This document shows, piece after piece, positions 25,876-34,232 of a stretch of DNA of 64,000 nucleotides; position 1 is the stretch's first letter; each line of letters starts with the position of its first letter. A program made the position numbers and the translations under genes. Source of the stretch: Planctomycetota bacterium (GTDB lineage: Bacteria; Planctomycetota; UBA1135; GCA-002686595); assembly GCA_014237855.1 (NCBI GenBank), contig JABACD010000004.1:124001-188000 (forward strand), given 5' to 3'. The notes beneath the pieces were generated by a model. It was not told where the DNA came from. It worked only from the letters and a program-made list of their open reading frames with translations, and made no database searches.

Positions 25876-26874
25876 ATGAGTGATCTCGAACAGTCCGTGG
25901 ATTCCCAGTACTTCGAGAGCTACTCGGGGGCCGAGGTTCACCGCCTGATGCTGTCGGACAAGATACGTACCGAGGGGTATGGCCGGGCGATAGCTGAGAT
26001 TGTCAAACCTGGCATGACCGTGCTCGACGTGGGTACGGGGACGGGCATTCTCAGCTTCTTTGCTGCCCGAGCTGGAGCCTCCAAGATCTACGCCGTGGAT
26101 CGCTCAGACATCCTCTCGGTGACCGAGGATCTCGTGGAGGCCAACGGATTCGAGGAAGTGATCGAGTGCGTTGACGGCGTGGCTGAGGAGGTTGAGCTCC
26201 CTTCCAAGGTTGACGTGATCGTCTCCGAGTGGATGGGCATGTTCGCGCTGACCGAGGCGATGTTCGAGAGTGTCTGCCGTGCTCGAGACAAGCACTTGAA
26301 GCCGGGAGGGATCATGATCCCAGGCAGTATCAAGATGTGCCTGACCCCGATTCAGGAAGACAAGCTCTACAAGGAGCACGGCCTTGGGTTCTGGACCGAC
26401 TCTCTCTATGGCTTCGACTACACGCCGATGATCAATACCGAGATCGCCGACCTCGATTCGAACTCGGTCGAAGGCGACAAGGCCATTGCTCTTGCCAGTT
26501 CAGCGATGCTCGTGGAGGTGGATGCGGTGGCTGATCCGATCGAGGCCTACTGGTTCGACTCGCACGTGAACTTCGAGATCACCAAGGCTGGTCGCATGCA
26601 TGGCTTCCTTGGTCACTTCGAGGCTGCGCTCTCGCCTGGAGTGCTTCTGTCCACCGCTCACGACACCCCGATGACTCACTGGCGTCAATCCTGGTTCCCC
26701 ATTCGTGAGCGCGCGGTGGAGGTTGGCGACACCTTCACGATTCACTTCAAGGCCCGCAAGGACCCCACGGGGCTTGACCCTCGCAAGCCGACCTACTTCA
26801 TGGAAGGTGAGTGGATACGGTCCGGTGATGTGATCGACAAGTTCTTCTACTGCCACCACGGGACCTACGAATAG
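25876..26874 (+). CDS. Protein arginine methyltransferase (PRMT), type I-like
   Basis: The 332-residue protein matches eukaryotic PRMT1 along its length. It has the N-terminal YFESYSGAEVHRLML motif and RTEGY; the SAM-binding LDVGTGTGILSFFAARAGA loop; and AVDRS in post-I. The double-E loop has E118 (SEWMG) and E127 (ALTEAMF), nine residues apart as in PRMT1. It also has the beta-barrel THW loop at T267-H268-W269. Type I enzymes make asymmetric dimethylarginine on Arg-rich proteins with SAM. All landmarks for activity are present, so an active enzyme is expected. PRMTs are mainly eukaryotic and rare in bacteria; horizontal transfer or an old planctomycete gene are both possible. A DMT transporter follows after 36 bases. 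The substrate is unknown. Confidence 0.9.
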   Translation: MSDLEQSVDSQYFESYSGAEVHRLMLSDKIRTEGYGRAIAEIVKPGMTVLDVGTGTGILSFFAARAGASKIYAVDRSDILSVTEDLVEANGFEEVIECVDGVAEEVELPSKVDVIVSEWMGMFALTEAMFESVCRARDKHLKPGGIMIPGSIKMCLTPIQEDKLYKEHGLGFWTDSLYGFDYTPMINTEIADLDSNSVEGDKAIALASSAMLVEVDAVADPIEAYWFDSHVNFEITKAGRMHGFLGHFEAALSPGVLLSTAHDTPMTHWRQSWFPIRERAVEVGDTFTIHFKARKDPTGLDPRKPTYFMEGEWIRSGDVIDKFFYCHHGTYE

Positions 26875-26910
26875 ACGGTTCCGCCAGGTGACCTGGCGGT
26901 TCCCGAGAGC

Positions 26911-27834
26911 ATGAGCCAGGAGCGTCGTCTGGGCCTCTTGATGGCCGTTACTTGCTCCCTGCTCTGGGGGTTGCTCGCGATCGTGATGAAGGTCGTTTCA
27001 GAGGAGGTGGACTCGATCACGATTGTCTGGTTTCGCTTCACTCTGGCATTCAGCTTGCTGGGAGTGATCCTCTCGTGTCGGGATCGGAGACGCCTGGGCA
27101 TCCTGCTTCGTCCGCCACTGCTCGGGCTCCTTGCGGCGCTTGCCCTCTGCGCCAACTACATCGGCTACATGCAGGGGCTCGCACTGACCACGCCCAGTTT
27201 CGCGCAGATCCTTATACAGCTGGCGCCGCTGCTGCTGGCGATGGTGGGGGTCGTGTGGTTCAAGGAGCGCCTGAACCGGGCGCAGTTCGTGGGTGTGGGG
27301 CTGACTGTCATCGGCTTCATCCTTTTCTATCACGATCAGTTTCAAGCCCAGGTCGTTGCTGGCAACGTCCTGCGTGAGGGCCTTGGTTACCTGGTCTTCG
27401 CGTCGATATTCTGGGCTGCCTATGCATCCCTCCAGAAGCATCTGGTTCAGAGGGGCTGTGCTCCTCAGGACCTCAACCTGCTGCTCTATGCGCTGCCGAT
27501 CCCGCTGCTGTTCTACTGGGCAGACTTTCGATTGCTGGCGGAATTGAGCGCCGCTCAGTGGCTCTTGATGATCTTTCTCGGCGCCAACACCTTGCTTGCC
27601 TACGGTGCATTGGGGGAAGCGCTCAAGCGCCTTCCCGCCTATCAGGTCTCACTGATCATCACCCTGAATCCGTTGATCACCCTGGTTGTCATGGCCGGGC
27701 TGCGCGGCCTTTCGGTCAGCTGGGTTCCCGATGACGAGGTCAGCTGGCTGGGTTACTCAGCGGCCTTGCTGGTGGTGCTTGGGATCACACAGGTCCTGAT
27801 TCGAACGGACGGGTGCACCGACCAGGCGAGCTGA
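26911..27834 (+). CDS. EamA/DMT-family transporter
   Basis: The 307-residue membrane protein has about ten hydrophobic segments arranged as two EamA repeats, the fold of drug/metabolite exporters such as RhaT or YdcZ relatives. The first half starts GLLMAVTCSLLWGLLAIVM, and the second repeat begins near residue 150 (LGYLVFASIFWAAYASL). Conserved EamA signs include SFAQILIQLAPLLLA and FKERLNRAQFVGVGL. Transport of a small metabolite is likely, but the substrate cannot be told. It lies 36 bases after the arginine methyltransferase and 38 bases before the SNF2 gene. Confidence 0.88.
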   Translation: MSQERRLGLLMAVTCSLLWGLLAIVMKVVSEEVDSITIVWFRFTLAFSLLGVILSCRDRRRLGILLRPPLLGLLAALALCANYIGYMQGLALTTPSFAQILIQLAPLLLAMVGVVWFKERLNRAQFVGVGLTVIGFILFYHDQFQAQVVAGNVLREGLGYLVFASIFWAAYASLQKHLVQRGCAPQDLNLLLYALPIPLLFYWADFRLLAELSAAQWLLMIFLGANTLLAYGALGEALKRLPAYQVSLIITLNPLITLVVMAGLRGLSVSWVPDDEVSWLGYSAALLVVLGITQVLIRTDGCTDQAS

Positions 27835-27872
27835 CTGGCGGAGTTGAGGCCTTGCATCTACCCTTCCTGGTC

Positions 27873-30197
27873 ATGTGGACCCTGCCATTGCTCTCGCCGC
27901 TGGTGACCTATGTGGGTGCTGGTCTGGCTGCTGCCGCTGGTGGGATGAGGATCGCCTGGCATCGTAGCAGGCTAGGGACGGCTCGGCGCAGGGCTCAGAG
28001 GGCCACTCGCAAGGTGATCCGGGAAGCAGAGCGCTTCGACTCCTCTCTCGAGCGCTGGCGACGTCCGGTTGAGCCGACAGCACGGGCCTATGCTGCCGAG
28101 GATATCCTGGAGCGGTTGAGCGGAATGGAGCTGGAGACCCTCAAGGATGCGGGGGCCAGAAAGGTTCGTTGGTCCGCTCTCGAGGAGGCCGGCTACACCA
28201 TGGTGGGGGACCTCGTAGGGGTCACCCCGAGGCAGCTCTCGAAGGTCCATGGTGTGGGCGTGAAGTCAGGCAGGCGTGTGGTCCAGGCAACCCGCAAGCT
28301 GGCCAGGCGCCTCGAGCAGGAAGGTCCCTCCCTGCCCAATCCCGAACTGACCAGTCCGGAGGCAGCAGCTCTGGCCACCAGGACTCTTGATCTGCTGGAT
28401 GCGAGTGAGGCAGCCGGTGAGGCCCCCAGGAAGCTCCGTCAGCGAGCGGTGGAGCTCAGCCGTGAGGCGCAGGCCATGAGGCGGGAGACGTCCTTTGGGC
28501 GCTGGCTGCTGGGGCCTCTTCGCCGAGCAGAGAATGCGGAGGCCGCCGAGCGGGCCGAGCAGCTGGCGGACAGTGCAGAGCAGCTAGCCAGCAGTGGCTT
28601 GTTGAACGAGGCCAGGAAGGGGCGCAAGAGCCTGAGATCGTTCAGGCGGAGGAAGCGCCACGCCCAGGGGCTCCAAGCGGAGTTCTCCTCTCGCTATGCA
28701 AGCTGTTGCGCTGTCCTGGAGGAGGTCTTCGGGGGCCTTGGGCTGCGCCCCCTGCGGCAGGTGAGCGCCGGTCGCGGGGGAGTTACGGATGAGGTCGCAG
28801 CTCGCGTGGAGGCCTTTGAGCTGCGCTGTGCAGGCCTGCGTGCGACCTTGCGTCCGTACCAGGAGTTTGGCGCCAGGTACATGCTGGTTCAGCAGCGAAC
28901 CATCCTCGGCGACGAGATGGGGCTGGGCAAGACCATGCAGGCGCTAGCGGCCATGGTGCACCGTGCTGAGGATGACTCCCGGGCACGCTTCTTCGTGGTG
29001 GCCCCCGCTGGACTCCTGATCAACTGGGAGCGTGAGGTGCGCAAGTTCACGGCGCTCACGCCCCACCTGCTCTACGGAGATGACCTGGAGCAGAACCTCG
29101 CCGGTTGGATCGCTGGGGGTGGGGTAGCCATCACCTCCTACGCGACCTTGCGAAATGCTGACATTGGAGCTGTGCTCGAGTCGCGTGGTGAGGCCGTCGA
29201 TCTCGCCGTGGTCGATGAGGCACACTTCATCAAGAACCCGGAGGCGGGGCGAACGCAGGCGGTGAGGAGGGTGCTGGACCGCAGCGAGCAGGTCACGCTG
29301 CTCTCTGGCACGCCGATGGAGAATCATCCTCGCGAGTTTCTGGAGCTGATCGATTCGATCCGTCCACAAGACGCGGCAGAGCTGCGCTCCTTGAACCTCG
29401 AGCTTGATGCGGCTGCTGGTTCCGTGCGTACCTTCCATCAAGCAGTATCCAAGGTCTATCTGCGGCGGAACCAGGAGGACGTCCTGACGGAATTGCCCGC
29501 CCGCCTCGAGGTCGAGGAATGGGTGGACTGCACCGCAGATGATCTGTCCGCTTACCGGGACATGGTGATCAGCAAGAACTTCATGGGGATGCGACGCGCT
29601 GCCACCCTTGGCGTGGCGACGACGACATCCGCCAAGCTTGAGAGACTTGAAGAGCTGCTCACGGATCACCGGGCCTCCAATCGCAAGGTGATCGTGTTTT
29701 CTTTCTTCCTCGATGTCCTCGCCGCCCTCGAGCGGCGCTTCGAAACGGTGGGGACGATCTCGGGCAGGCTCGGCCCAATGGAGAAGCAGGAACTCTGCGA
29801 TGAGTTCGAGGAGCGCGATGGACACGCGATCTTGCTCCTGCAGATCAATGCAGGGGGGCAGGGGCTGAACTTGCAGGCAGCCTCGGTGGTGGTGCTGGCC
29901 GAACCCCAGACCAAGCCTTCAATCGAGATGCAGGCCATCGCCCGTGCCCATCGCATGGGGCAAACTCGTCGTGTGCTGGTGCACCGCTTGTTGGCCCGTG
30001 GCACGTGTGACGAGGCGATGATGGAGATCCTCTCGGAGAAGACCGAACTGTTCAATGCCTACGCCAAGAAGAGCCTGGTGAAGGAGGCCAGCCCCGAGGC
30101 GACCGAGACGAACCTGGCGAGGGCTGTCATCGAGCTGGAAGCTCGACGGCTGGGGCTCGAGGCTACCCAGGCCGAGCAGCTGCTGGAGGGTGGATAG
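27873..30197 (+). CDS. SNF2-family DNA-dependent ATPase with N-terminal membrane segment and HhH motif
   Basis: This 774-residue protein has a hydrophobic N-terminal helix (LPLLSPLVTYVGAGLAAAAGG) that looks like a membrane anchor. A long charged helical region holds a helix-hairpin-helix-like motif, SKVHGVGVKSGRR, near residue 123. The SNF2 ATPase starts near residue 325: motif I GDEMGLGKT at 346, DEAH at 448-451, LSGTPMENHP as motif III, and C-terminal motifs NAGGQGLNLQ and QAIARAHRMGQTR. All motifs for ATP-driven translocation on double-stranded DNA are present. SNF2 proteins remodel DNA-protein complexes; a membrane anchor is unusual. Alternative starts are GTG 27813 and TTG 27852; all keep the hydrophobic helix. 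Confidence 0.87.
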   Translation: MWTLPLLSPLVTYVGAGLAAAAGGMRIAWHRSRLGTARRRAQRATRKVIREAERFDSSLERWRRPVEPTARAYAAEDILERLSGMELETLKDAGARKVRWSALEEAGYTMVGDLVGVTPRQLSKVHGVGVKSGRRVVQATRKLARRLEQEGPSLPNPELTSPEAAALATRTLDLLDASEAAGEAPRKLRQRAVELSREAQAMRRETSFGRWLLGPLRRAENAEAAERAEQLADSAEQLASSGLLNEARKGRKSLRSFRRRKRHAQGLQAEFSSRYASCCAVLEEVFGGLGLRPLRQVSAGRGGVTDEVAARVEAFELRCAGLRATLRPYQEFGARYMLVQQRTILGDEMGLGKTMQALAAMVHRAEDDSRARFFVVAPAGLLINWEREVRKFTALTPHLLYGDDLEQNLAGWIAGGGVAITSYATLRNADIGAVLESRGEAVDLAVVDEAHFIKNPEAGRTQAVRRVLDRSEQVTLLSGTPMENHPREFLELIDSIRPQDAAELRSLNLELDAAAGSVRTFHQAVSKVYLRRNQEDVLTELPARLEVEEWVDCTADDLSAYRDMVISKNFMGMRRAATLGVATTTSAKLERLEELLTDHRASNRKVIVFSFFLDVLAALERRFETVGTISGRLGPMEKQELCDEFEERDGHAILLLQINAGGQGLNLQAASVVVLAEPQTKPSIEMQAIARAHRMGQTRRVLVHRLLARGTCDEAMMEILSEKTELFNAYAKKSLVKEASPEATETNLARAVIELEARRLGLEATQAEQLLEGG

Positions 30198-30285
30198 AGC
30201 TCCCCTGCGTGCAAGGTGAGGGTGCGCCAAAAAAAGGGCTGAACAGAGACCGGGAAGGGGGCTCCTGCCAGCTGGCTGGCTCGCT

Positions 30286-31146
30286 ATGATCCCGACCATG
30301 AGCCACCCCATGAGCGCGGAGACCATCGAGTCCGACTTGCAGTTTGCCATCACCATCGCAAAGAGCGCCGGAGTCAGAGCCATGGCTCTGAGGGCCGAGA
30401 CCAACAAGGAAGGCGGGGCTCGCTGGGAGGGAAAGATGCTGGCGGACGTGGGCGATCAAGCCTGCGACGGCTACCTCCAGGGAGCTCTCTTTGGTCGACA
30501 TGAGGCTGATGGCGTGCTCAGTGAAGAGACCCGCGATTCAGCGGAGCGCCTGTCGCGAGAGCGTGCCTGGATCATCGATCCGCTGGACGGGACCAAGGAA
30601 TACAGCCAGCTCCGTGAGGACTGGGCGGTGCACGTCGCGCTGACCTACAAGCAAGAGTGTGCCCTGGCTGCCGTTGATCTTCCGGCGCAAGGGCGAACAC
30701 TCTGGGCGGTTTGTCTTCCAGGGCAGGAGCGTGCTGGCCTGCTCGGAGGCGGCGAACTCGTTCGCGGTGACAGTGCGGTTCCTGAGGCCCCACGGATCGC
30801 CTGCTCTCGCAGCCACACACCTCCCTGGATGGAGGCTTTCCATGATGGAATGGGGGGTGGGGAGCTGGTTCGTGCCGGCTCAGTGGGAAACAAGGTGGCC
30901 CTGCTTCTGCTGGGAGAGGCGGACCTCTACGTGCACAAGGTCGGTCTCAAGGAATGGGACACCTGCGCGCCTGAGACCATTGCACGCGCCCTTGGCTGGC
31001 ACGTCTGCAAGCTGCGCGGTGAGGAGCACCGCTACAACCAGCAAGATCCGGTCAATCATGAGCTGGTCATCTGCCGTCCGGCAGTGGCCGAGAAGGTCGT
31101 CGAGATCCTTGCCAGCTGTGGTGCCCTCGAGGATCACCGCTCCTGA
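30286..31146 (+). CDS. CysQ-like 3'(2'),5'-bisphosphate nucleotidase, inositol monophosphatase family
   Basis: The 286-residue protein belongs to the Li-sensitive, Mg-dependent phosphatase family. Metal ligands are the Glu in LSEETRD, the IDPLDGTKEY motif (Asp-Pro-x-Asp-Gly-Thr) and the late KEWDTCAPETI motif. The Lys-Glu after DGT is typical of CysQ/BPNT1 rather than SuhB, so hydrolysis of 3'-phosphoadenosine 5'-phosphate, a by-product of sulfate assimilation, is the best guess. The GSVGNKVALLLLGEADLYV stretch also fits. The start could be ATG 30286 or ATG 30298, without a clear ribosome-binding site. No cys genes lie in the window. Confidence 0.85.
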   Translation: MIPTMSHPMSAETIESDLQFAITIAKSAGVRAMALRAETNKEGGARWEGKMLADVGDQACDGYLQGALFGRHEADGVLSEETRDSAERLSRERAWIIDPLDGTKEYSQLREDWAVHVALTYKQECALAAVDLPAQGRTLWAVCLPGQERAGLLGGGELVRGDSAVPEAPRIACSRSHTPPWMEAFHDGMGGGELVRAGSVGNKVALLLLGEADLYVHKVGLKEWDTCAPETIARALGWHVCKLRGEEHRYNQQDPVNHELVICRPAVAEKVVEILASCGALEDHRS

Positions 31147-31264
31147 TCGTGTTCAGGGACGACCAGCTCCCGGCTTCAGGGAGGCAACCGGCGGAGGTGC
31201 GGCGAACAGTCGCCGGGGGCCAGCCCGTCGAAAGAGCCAGAGTATCCCTCGATTTCGAGATCGA

Positions 31265-31341
31265 TGGCACGCCCGACAGGACTTGAACCTGTGACCCTCA
31301 GATTAGAAATCTGATGCTCTATCCAGCTGAGCTACGGGCGC
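31265..31341 (-). tRNA. tRNA-Arg (anticodon TCT)
   Basis: The minus strand folds into a full cloverleaf of 77 bases including an encoded CCA. The acceptor stem is GCGCCCG paired with CGGGCGT (G-U at the first pair), the D arm contains AGCTGGATA, the anticodon loop is TTTCTAA, and the T loop is TTCAAGT. TCT reads AGA/AGG arginine codons. Confidence 0.96.
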
Positions 31342-31350
31342 CCGGCCCTG

Positions 31351-31356
31351 ATTCTA
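31351..31356 (-). promoter_or_regulatory. Possible -10 element of tRNA-Arg
   Basis: TAGAAT on the minus strand matches TATAAT in five of six positions and ends nine bases before the mature 5' end of tRNA-Arg. No clear -35 is visible at the right distance. Confidence 0.3.
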
Positions 31357-31529
31357 CGGGGCTCCAGCCCTTCATTCTCGGGTGGATCCGGCTTTGTGGC
31401 CGGGGTTCAGTGCGGAAGTCGAAGGGGGCCTCTCGCCAGAGCGAGCCCGCCTTCTGTCGCGGGGCCTTCACGACCTGGCTTGCAGCTCCCTCTTGTCCCT
31501 CTTGACCTCGAGCTGCAGCGCGGAGGGAG

Positions 31530-31859
31530 CTAGCCGATCTCTGCGGTGAGGGGCAGCTGCTGATGAAACTGGTGGTGGTCCAGGTTCCTCCATTGAATTG
31601 CGCCCAGCGCGGCCCTGACAGAGAATCCATGTCGCAAGCTGACCGGTAGCCCGAATCTCCTGGCCACCCGTGCGCGGAAGCGCTGTCCATCTTCGCGCTC
31701 CTTGTCCTCGTAGATGTCGATACTCAAGGGATAGAGCTGGCCGTCCTCTCCCGATCGAAGAGCGACGATGCTGCCCTCCTCGAACCGAATCGAGGTGCAC
31801 CCCTGTGTTGAAAGGTACTCGACGACGTCACGCTCGTGCATTCGTGTTGAGTTCTTCAT
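31530..31859 (-). CDS. Small hypothetical protein
   Basis: I do not recognise this 109-residue protein. It is mixed alpha/beta and soluble, with many charged residues, a cysteine near residue 21 and a His-rich C-terminal part (LDHHQFHQQ). There is no signal peptide or membrane segment. Codon use resembles the neighbours, which supports a real gene. It lies alone between two tRNA genes on the same strand. ATG 31859 is chosen; ATG 31868 would add three residues. A TACCCT hexamer at 31898-31903 on the minus strand could be its -10 element. Confidence 0.5.
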   Translation of the reverse strand: MKNSTRMHERDVVEYLSTQGCTSIRFEEGSIVALRSGEDGQLYPLSIDIYEDKEREDGQRFRARVARRFGLPVSLRHGFSVRAALGAIQWRNLDHHQFHQQLPLTAEIG

Positions 31860-32022
31860 GGCTCCCAATCTAGGCCAGGCTGCGAGATCTTGCTGATAGG
31901 GTATTCACCTAGATTGACCACGTGCTGTGGCTGCGCAAGGCCTGACTGAATTCCACAGCTGCGGCTTCAGCCGGCAGAATGACCCTGGCTTGAGGGAGCC
32001 CTCACAGTGGAGTGGTGGAGCC

Positions 32023-32098
32023 TGGTCGGGGAGATGGGACTCGAACCCACGACTCGTAGCACCCAAAGCTACGCCTCTACCAACTGAGGTACTCCCCG
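32023..32098 (-). tRNA. tRNA-Pro (anticodon TGG)
   Basis: The minus strand gives a 76-base cloverleaf with encoded CCA. The acceptor stem CGGGGAG pairs with CTCCCCG, so the C1-G72 pair and A73 typical of bacterial tRNA-Pro are present. The anticodon loop is TTTGGGT with G37 after TGG, and the T loop is TTCGAGT. Confidence 0.96.
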
Positions 32099-32326
32099 CT
32101 CTGCCACCCAGTCGGGCATTGGCAGTGCGGCAGGGTATCCCAGGCGGCAGCCGCCTGCGAGGGTCGGGAATGGGGTTTTGAGTGGTTGTTGTCGCACGGA
32201 AGGGCTACCTTTCCATCCTGAGGCGCGAGAGTCTTGTCCGCGGGTGTCTCCGCAGGCTCGCGCCACTCCCACACGCCACGTCCCAGCAGCGCCTCCCCGT
32301 CCAGGGGAATTCGTCTCCCAGCAAGC

Positions 32327-33664
32327 ATGAAGGTCCTCGTCGTCGGTAGCGGAGGGCGTGAGCACGCCCTGTGCTGGAAGATTGCCCAGTCTCCAGAGCT
32401 CACGGAGTTACTCTGTGCCCCAGGAAATGGGGGCACGAGCGCCGTTGCTCGGAATGTCGATGTGGCGACCACGAACATCTCCGGGCTGGTACGTCTGGCC
32501 GTCGAGGAGAAAGTGGACCTGGTGGTCGTGGGCCCCGAAGATCCCCTGGTTGCCGGTCTTGGAGATCTTCTGAGAGCAGAAGGGATCGCGGTCTTCGGTC
32601 CCGGCGCGAGGGGAGCAGAGCTGGAGGGCTCCAAGGCGGCGGCCAAGGACCTCCTGGAACGACATCGCATTCCGACTGCAGGATCCAGGCGCTTCGATCG
32701 CTCCGGCCCTGCCAAGGCCTATCTCGAGGGCTGTACGGTCTGGCCCCAGGTCATCAAGGCAGATGGCCTCGCGGCTGGAAAGGGAGTGGTCATCTGTGAG
32801 GACGTCCAAGCAGCCTGTCGGGCGGTGGACTCCCTGATGGAAGAAAAGACACTCGGGGGTGCCGGCGACAGGATTCTCGTCGAGGAGTTCCTGGAGGGCG
32901 AGGAGGCCAGCGTGCTGGCCGTGACCGACGGTGAAGCGATCCTCATCCTGGAACCGATCGTCGATCACAAGCAAGTAGGAGAGGGCGATACAGGCCCGAA
33001 CACTGGGGGCATGGGGGTCTACTCTCCGGCCCCGAGCATGAGCAAGCGGCTGCTCCGTCAGATCGAACAGCGCATCGTGATTCCCTCGATTCATGGCCTG
33101 CGTCGGGAGGGTCTGGACTTCCGCGGGGTGCTCTTCATCGGTCTGATGATCACCGACCAGGGGCCCAGGGTTCTCGAGTACAACGTCCGCTTCGGCGATC
33201 CGGAGACCCAGGCCATCGTTCGGCGGCTCAAGGGAGACCTCCTGCCGATCCTGGTGGCGACGGCCCGTGGGGAGCTCTCCTCGATTTCTCCCCCCGAATG
33301 GGATCCCCGCTTCTGTGTCGGTGTGGTGGGAGCCAGCGAGGGCTATCCCAAGAGCTACCGAAAGGGTGATCGTATCCGTGGGGTGGAGGAGGCGGAAGCC
33401 TGCGGTGATGTGACCGTCTTCCAGGCAGGAACGGCCAGCAGCGGCCAGGGCCTGGTCTCCTCGGGCGGACGGGTCCTGTGTGTTACTGGTATGGGTGAAA
33501 CCATCGAGGACGCCCGGAAGTGCGCCTACGAGGCTTATGACAAGATCGAGTGGGCTGGTAAGTTCTGCCGCCGGGACATTGGCACCCGGGTCGAGGGGCG
33601 CAAGGAACGCATCCGTAAGATGATGAGCGGCGTCGCCACCTGGACACGGGATGGTCGACTCTAG
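32327..33664 (+). CDS. purD: Phosphoribosylamine-glycine ligase
   Basis: PurD joins phosphoribosylamine and glycine with ATP to give GAR, the second step of purine synthesis. The 445-residue ATP-grasp enzyme begins MKVLVVGSGGREHALCWK, the family start, followed by VVGPEDPLVAGL. The ATP-grasp part includes KADGLAAGKGV, LVEEFLEGEEASV, and metal ligands in EYNVRFGDPETQ. The reading frame is open upstream, but homology and ATG at 32327 fix the start. purL and purQ lie a few kilobases downstream on the other strand, with fur between. Confidence 0.95.
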   Translation: MKVLVVGSGGREHALCWKIAQSPELTELLCAPGNGGTSAVARNVDVATTNISGLVRLAVEEKVDLVVVGPEDPLVAGLGDLLRAEGIAVFGPGARGAELEGSKAAAKDLLERHRIPTAGSRRFDRSGPAKAYLEGCTVWPQVIKADGLAAGKGVVICEDVQAACRAVDSLMEEKTLGGAGDRILVEEFLEGEEASVLAVTDGEAILILEPIVDHKQVGEGDTGPNTGGMGVYSPAPSMSKRLLRQIEQRIVIPSIHGLRREGLDFRGVLFIGLMITDQGPRVLEYNVRFGDPETQAIVRRLKGDLLPILVATARGELSSISPPEWDPRFCVGVVGASEGYPKSYRKGDRIRGVEEAEACGDVTVFQAGTASSGQGLVSSGGRVLCVTGMGETIEDARKCAYEAYDKIEWAGKFCRRDIGTRVEGRKERIRKMMSGVATWTRDGRL

Positions 33665-33686
33665 TTTGACGAGATCAGGAGGGCAG

Positions 33687-34190
33687 ATGAAACACGCGGT
33701 GATACGCAAGCGCTTCGACGAGTACCTGCGGTCCAGGTCCCTCAAGCTCACCCAGCAGCGCGAGAAGATCTTCGAGCATGCCTTCGCCACCCACGAGCAC
33801 TTCACGGCGGAGATGCTCCACCGCTGGATGACCGAGGGCGAGGCTGGAGAGATTGACAAGAATGTCTCCCGTGCCACCGTCTACCGGACCCTCAGCCTGC
33901 TGGAGGAGGGAGGGTTCATAGGCTCGCTCGATAGCGGCCGCGGTGAGCTGATGTACGAGCACCTGCTGGGGCACGAGCATCACGATCATCTGATCTGCCG
34001 TAGCTGTGGCAAGATCGAGGAGTTCCGGAACGATGAGATCGAGCGCTTGCAGGAGGAGGTTGCCGCACATCACGGCTTCACGATCTTGCATCACACCCTC
34101 AAGCTCGAGGGCCACTGCAAGAAGTGCAGTCGCAAGCTGGCCACGAGTCGCCCTGCCCCCGGTGGCAAGGGTGTGGCCGACTCAAAGTGA
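33687..34190 (+). CDS. Fur-family metal-responsive repressor
   Basis: Fur proteins bind DNA when loaded with metal and repress uptake or stress genes. The 167-residue protein has an N-terminal winged helix (residues 5-90, with LTQQREKIFEHAF and SRATVYRTLSLLEEGG as recognition helix) and a dimerisation domain. The dimerisation domain has the His cluster HEHHDHLIC and two CxxC pairs (CRSC and CKKC), the structural zinc site. Iron (Fur), zinc (Zur) or peroxide (PerR) sensing cannot be separated here. ATG at 33687 is chosen because AGGAGGG lies a few bases upstream; it starts 22 bases after purD. Confidence 0.92.
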   Translation: MKHAVIRKRFDEYLRSRSLKLTQQREKIFEHAFATHEHFTAEMLHRWMTEGEAGEIDKNVSRATVYRTLSLLEEGGFIGSLDSGRGELMYEHLLGHEHHDHLICRSCGKIEEFRNDEIERLQEEVAAHHGFTILHHTLKLEGHCKKCSRKLATSRPAPGGKGVADSK

Positions 34191-34232
34191 ACGTCCGCTG
34201 AGGGCCGAGCCCTGGGGCGATCAGCCGGGAGC

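Noticed and set aside
30198-30285. Terminator after the SNF2 gene (run of seven A residues)
   Set aside because: The A run has no hairpin beside it that would act on either strand.
32408-33877. 489-residue open frame on the minus strand
   Set aside because: It is antisense to purD and the start of fur and shows no motif.
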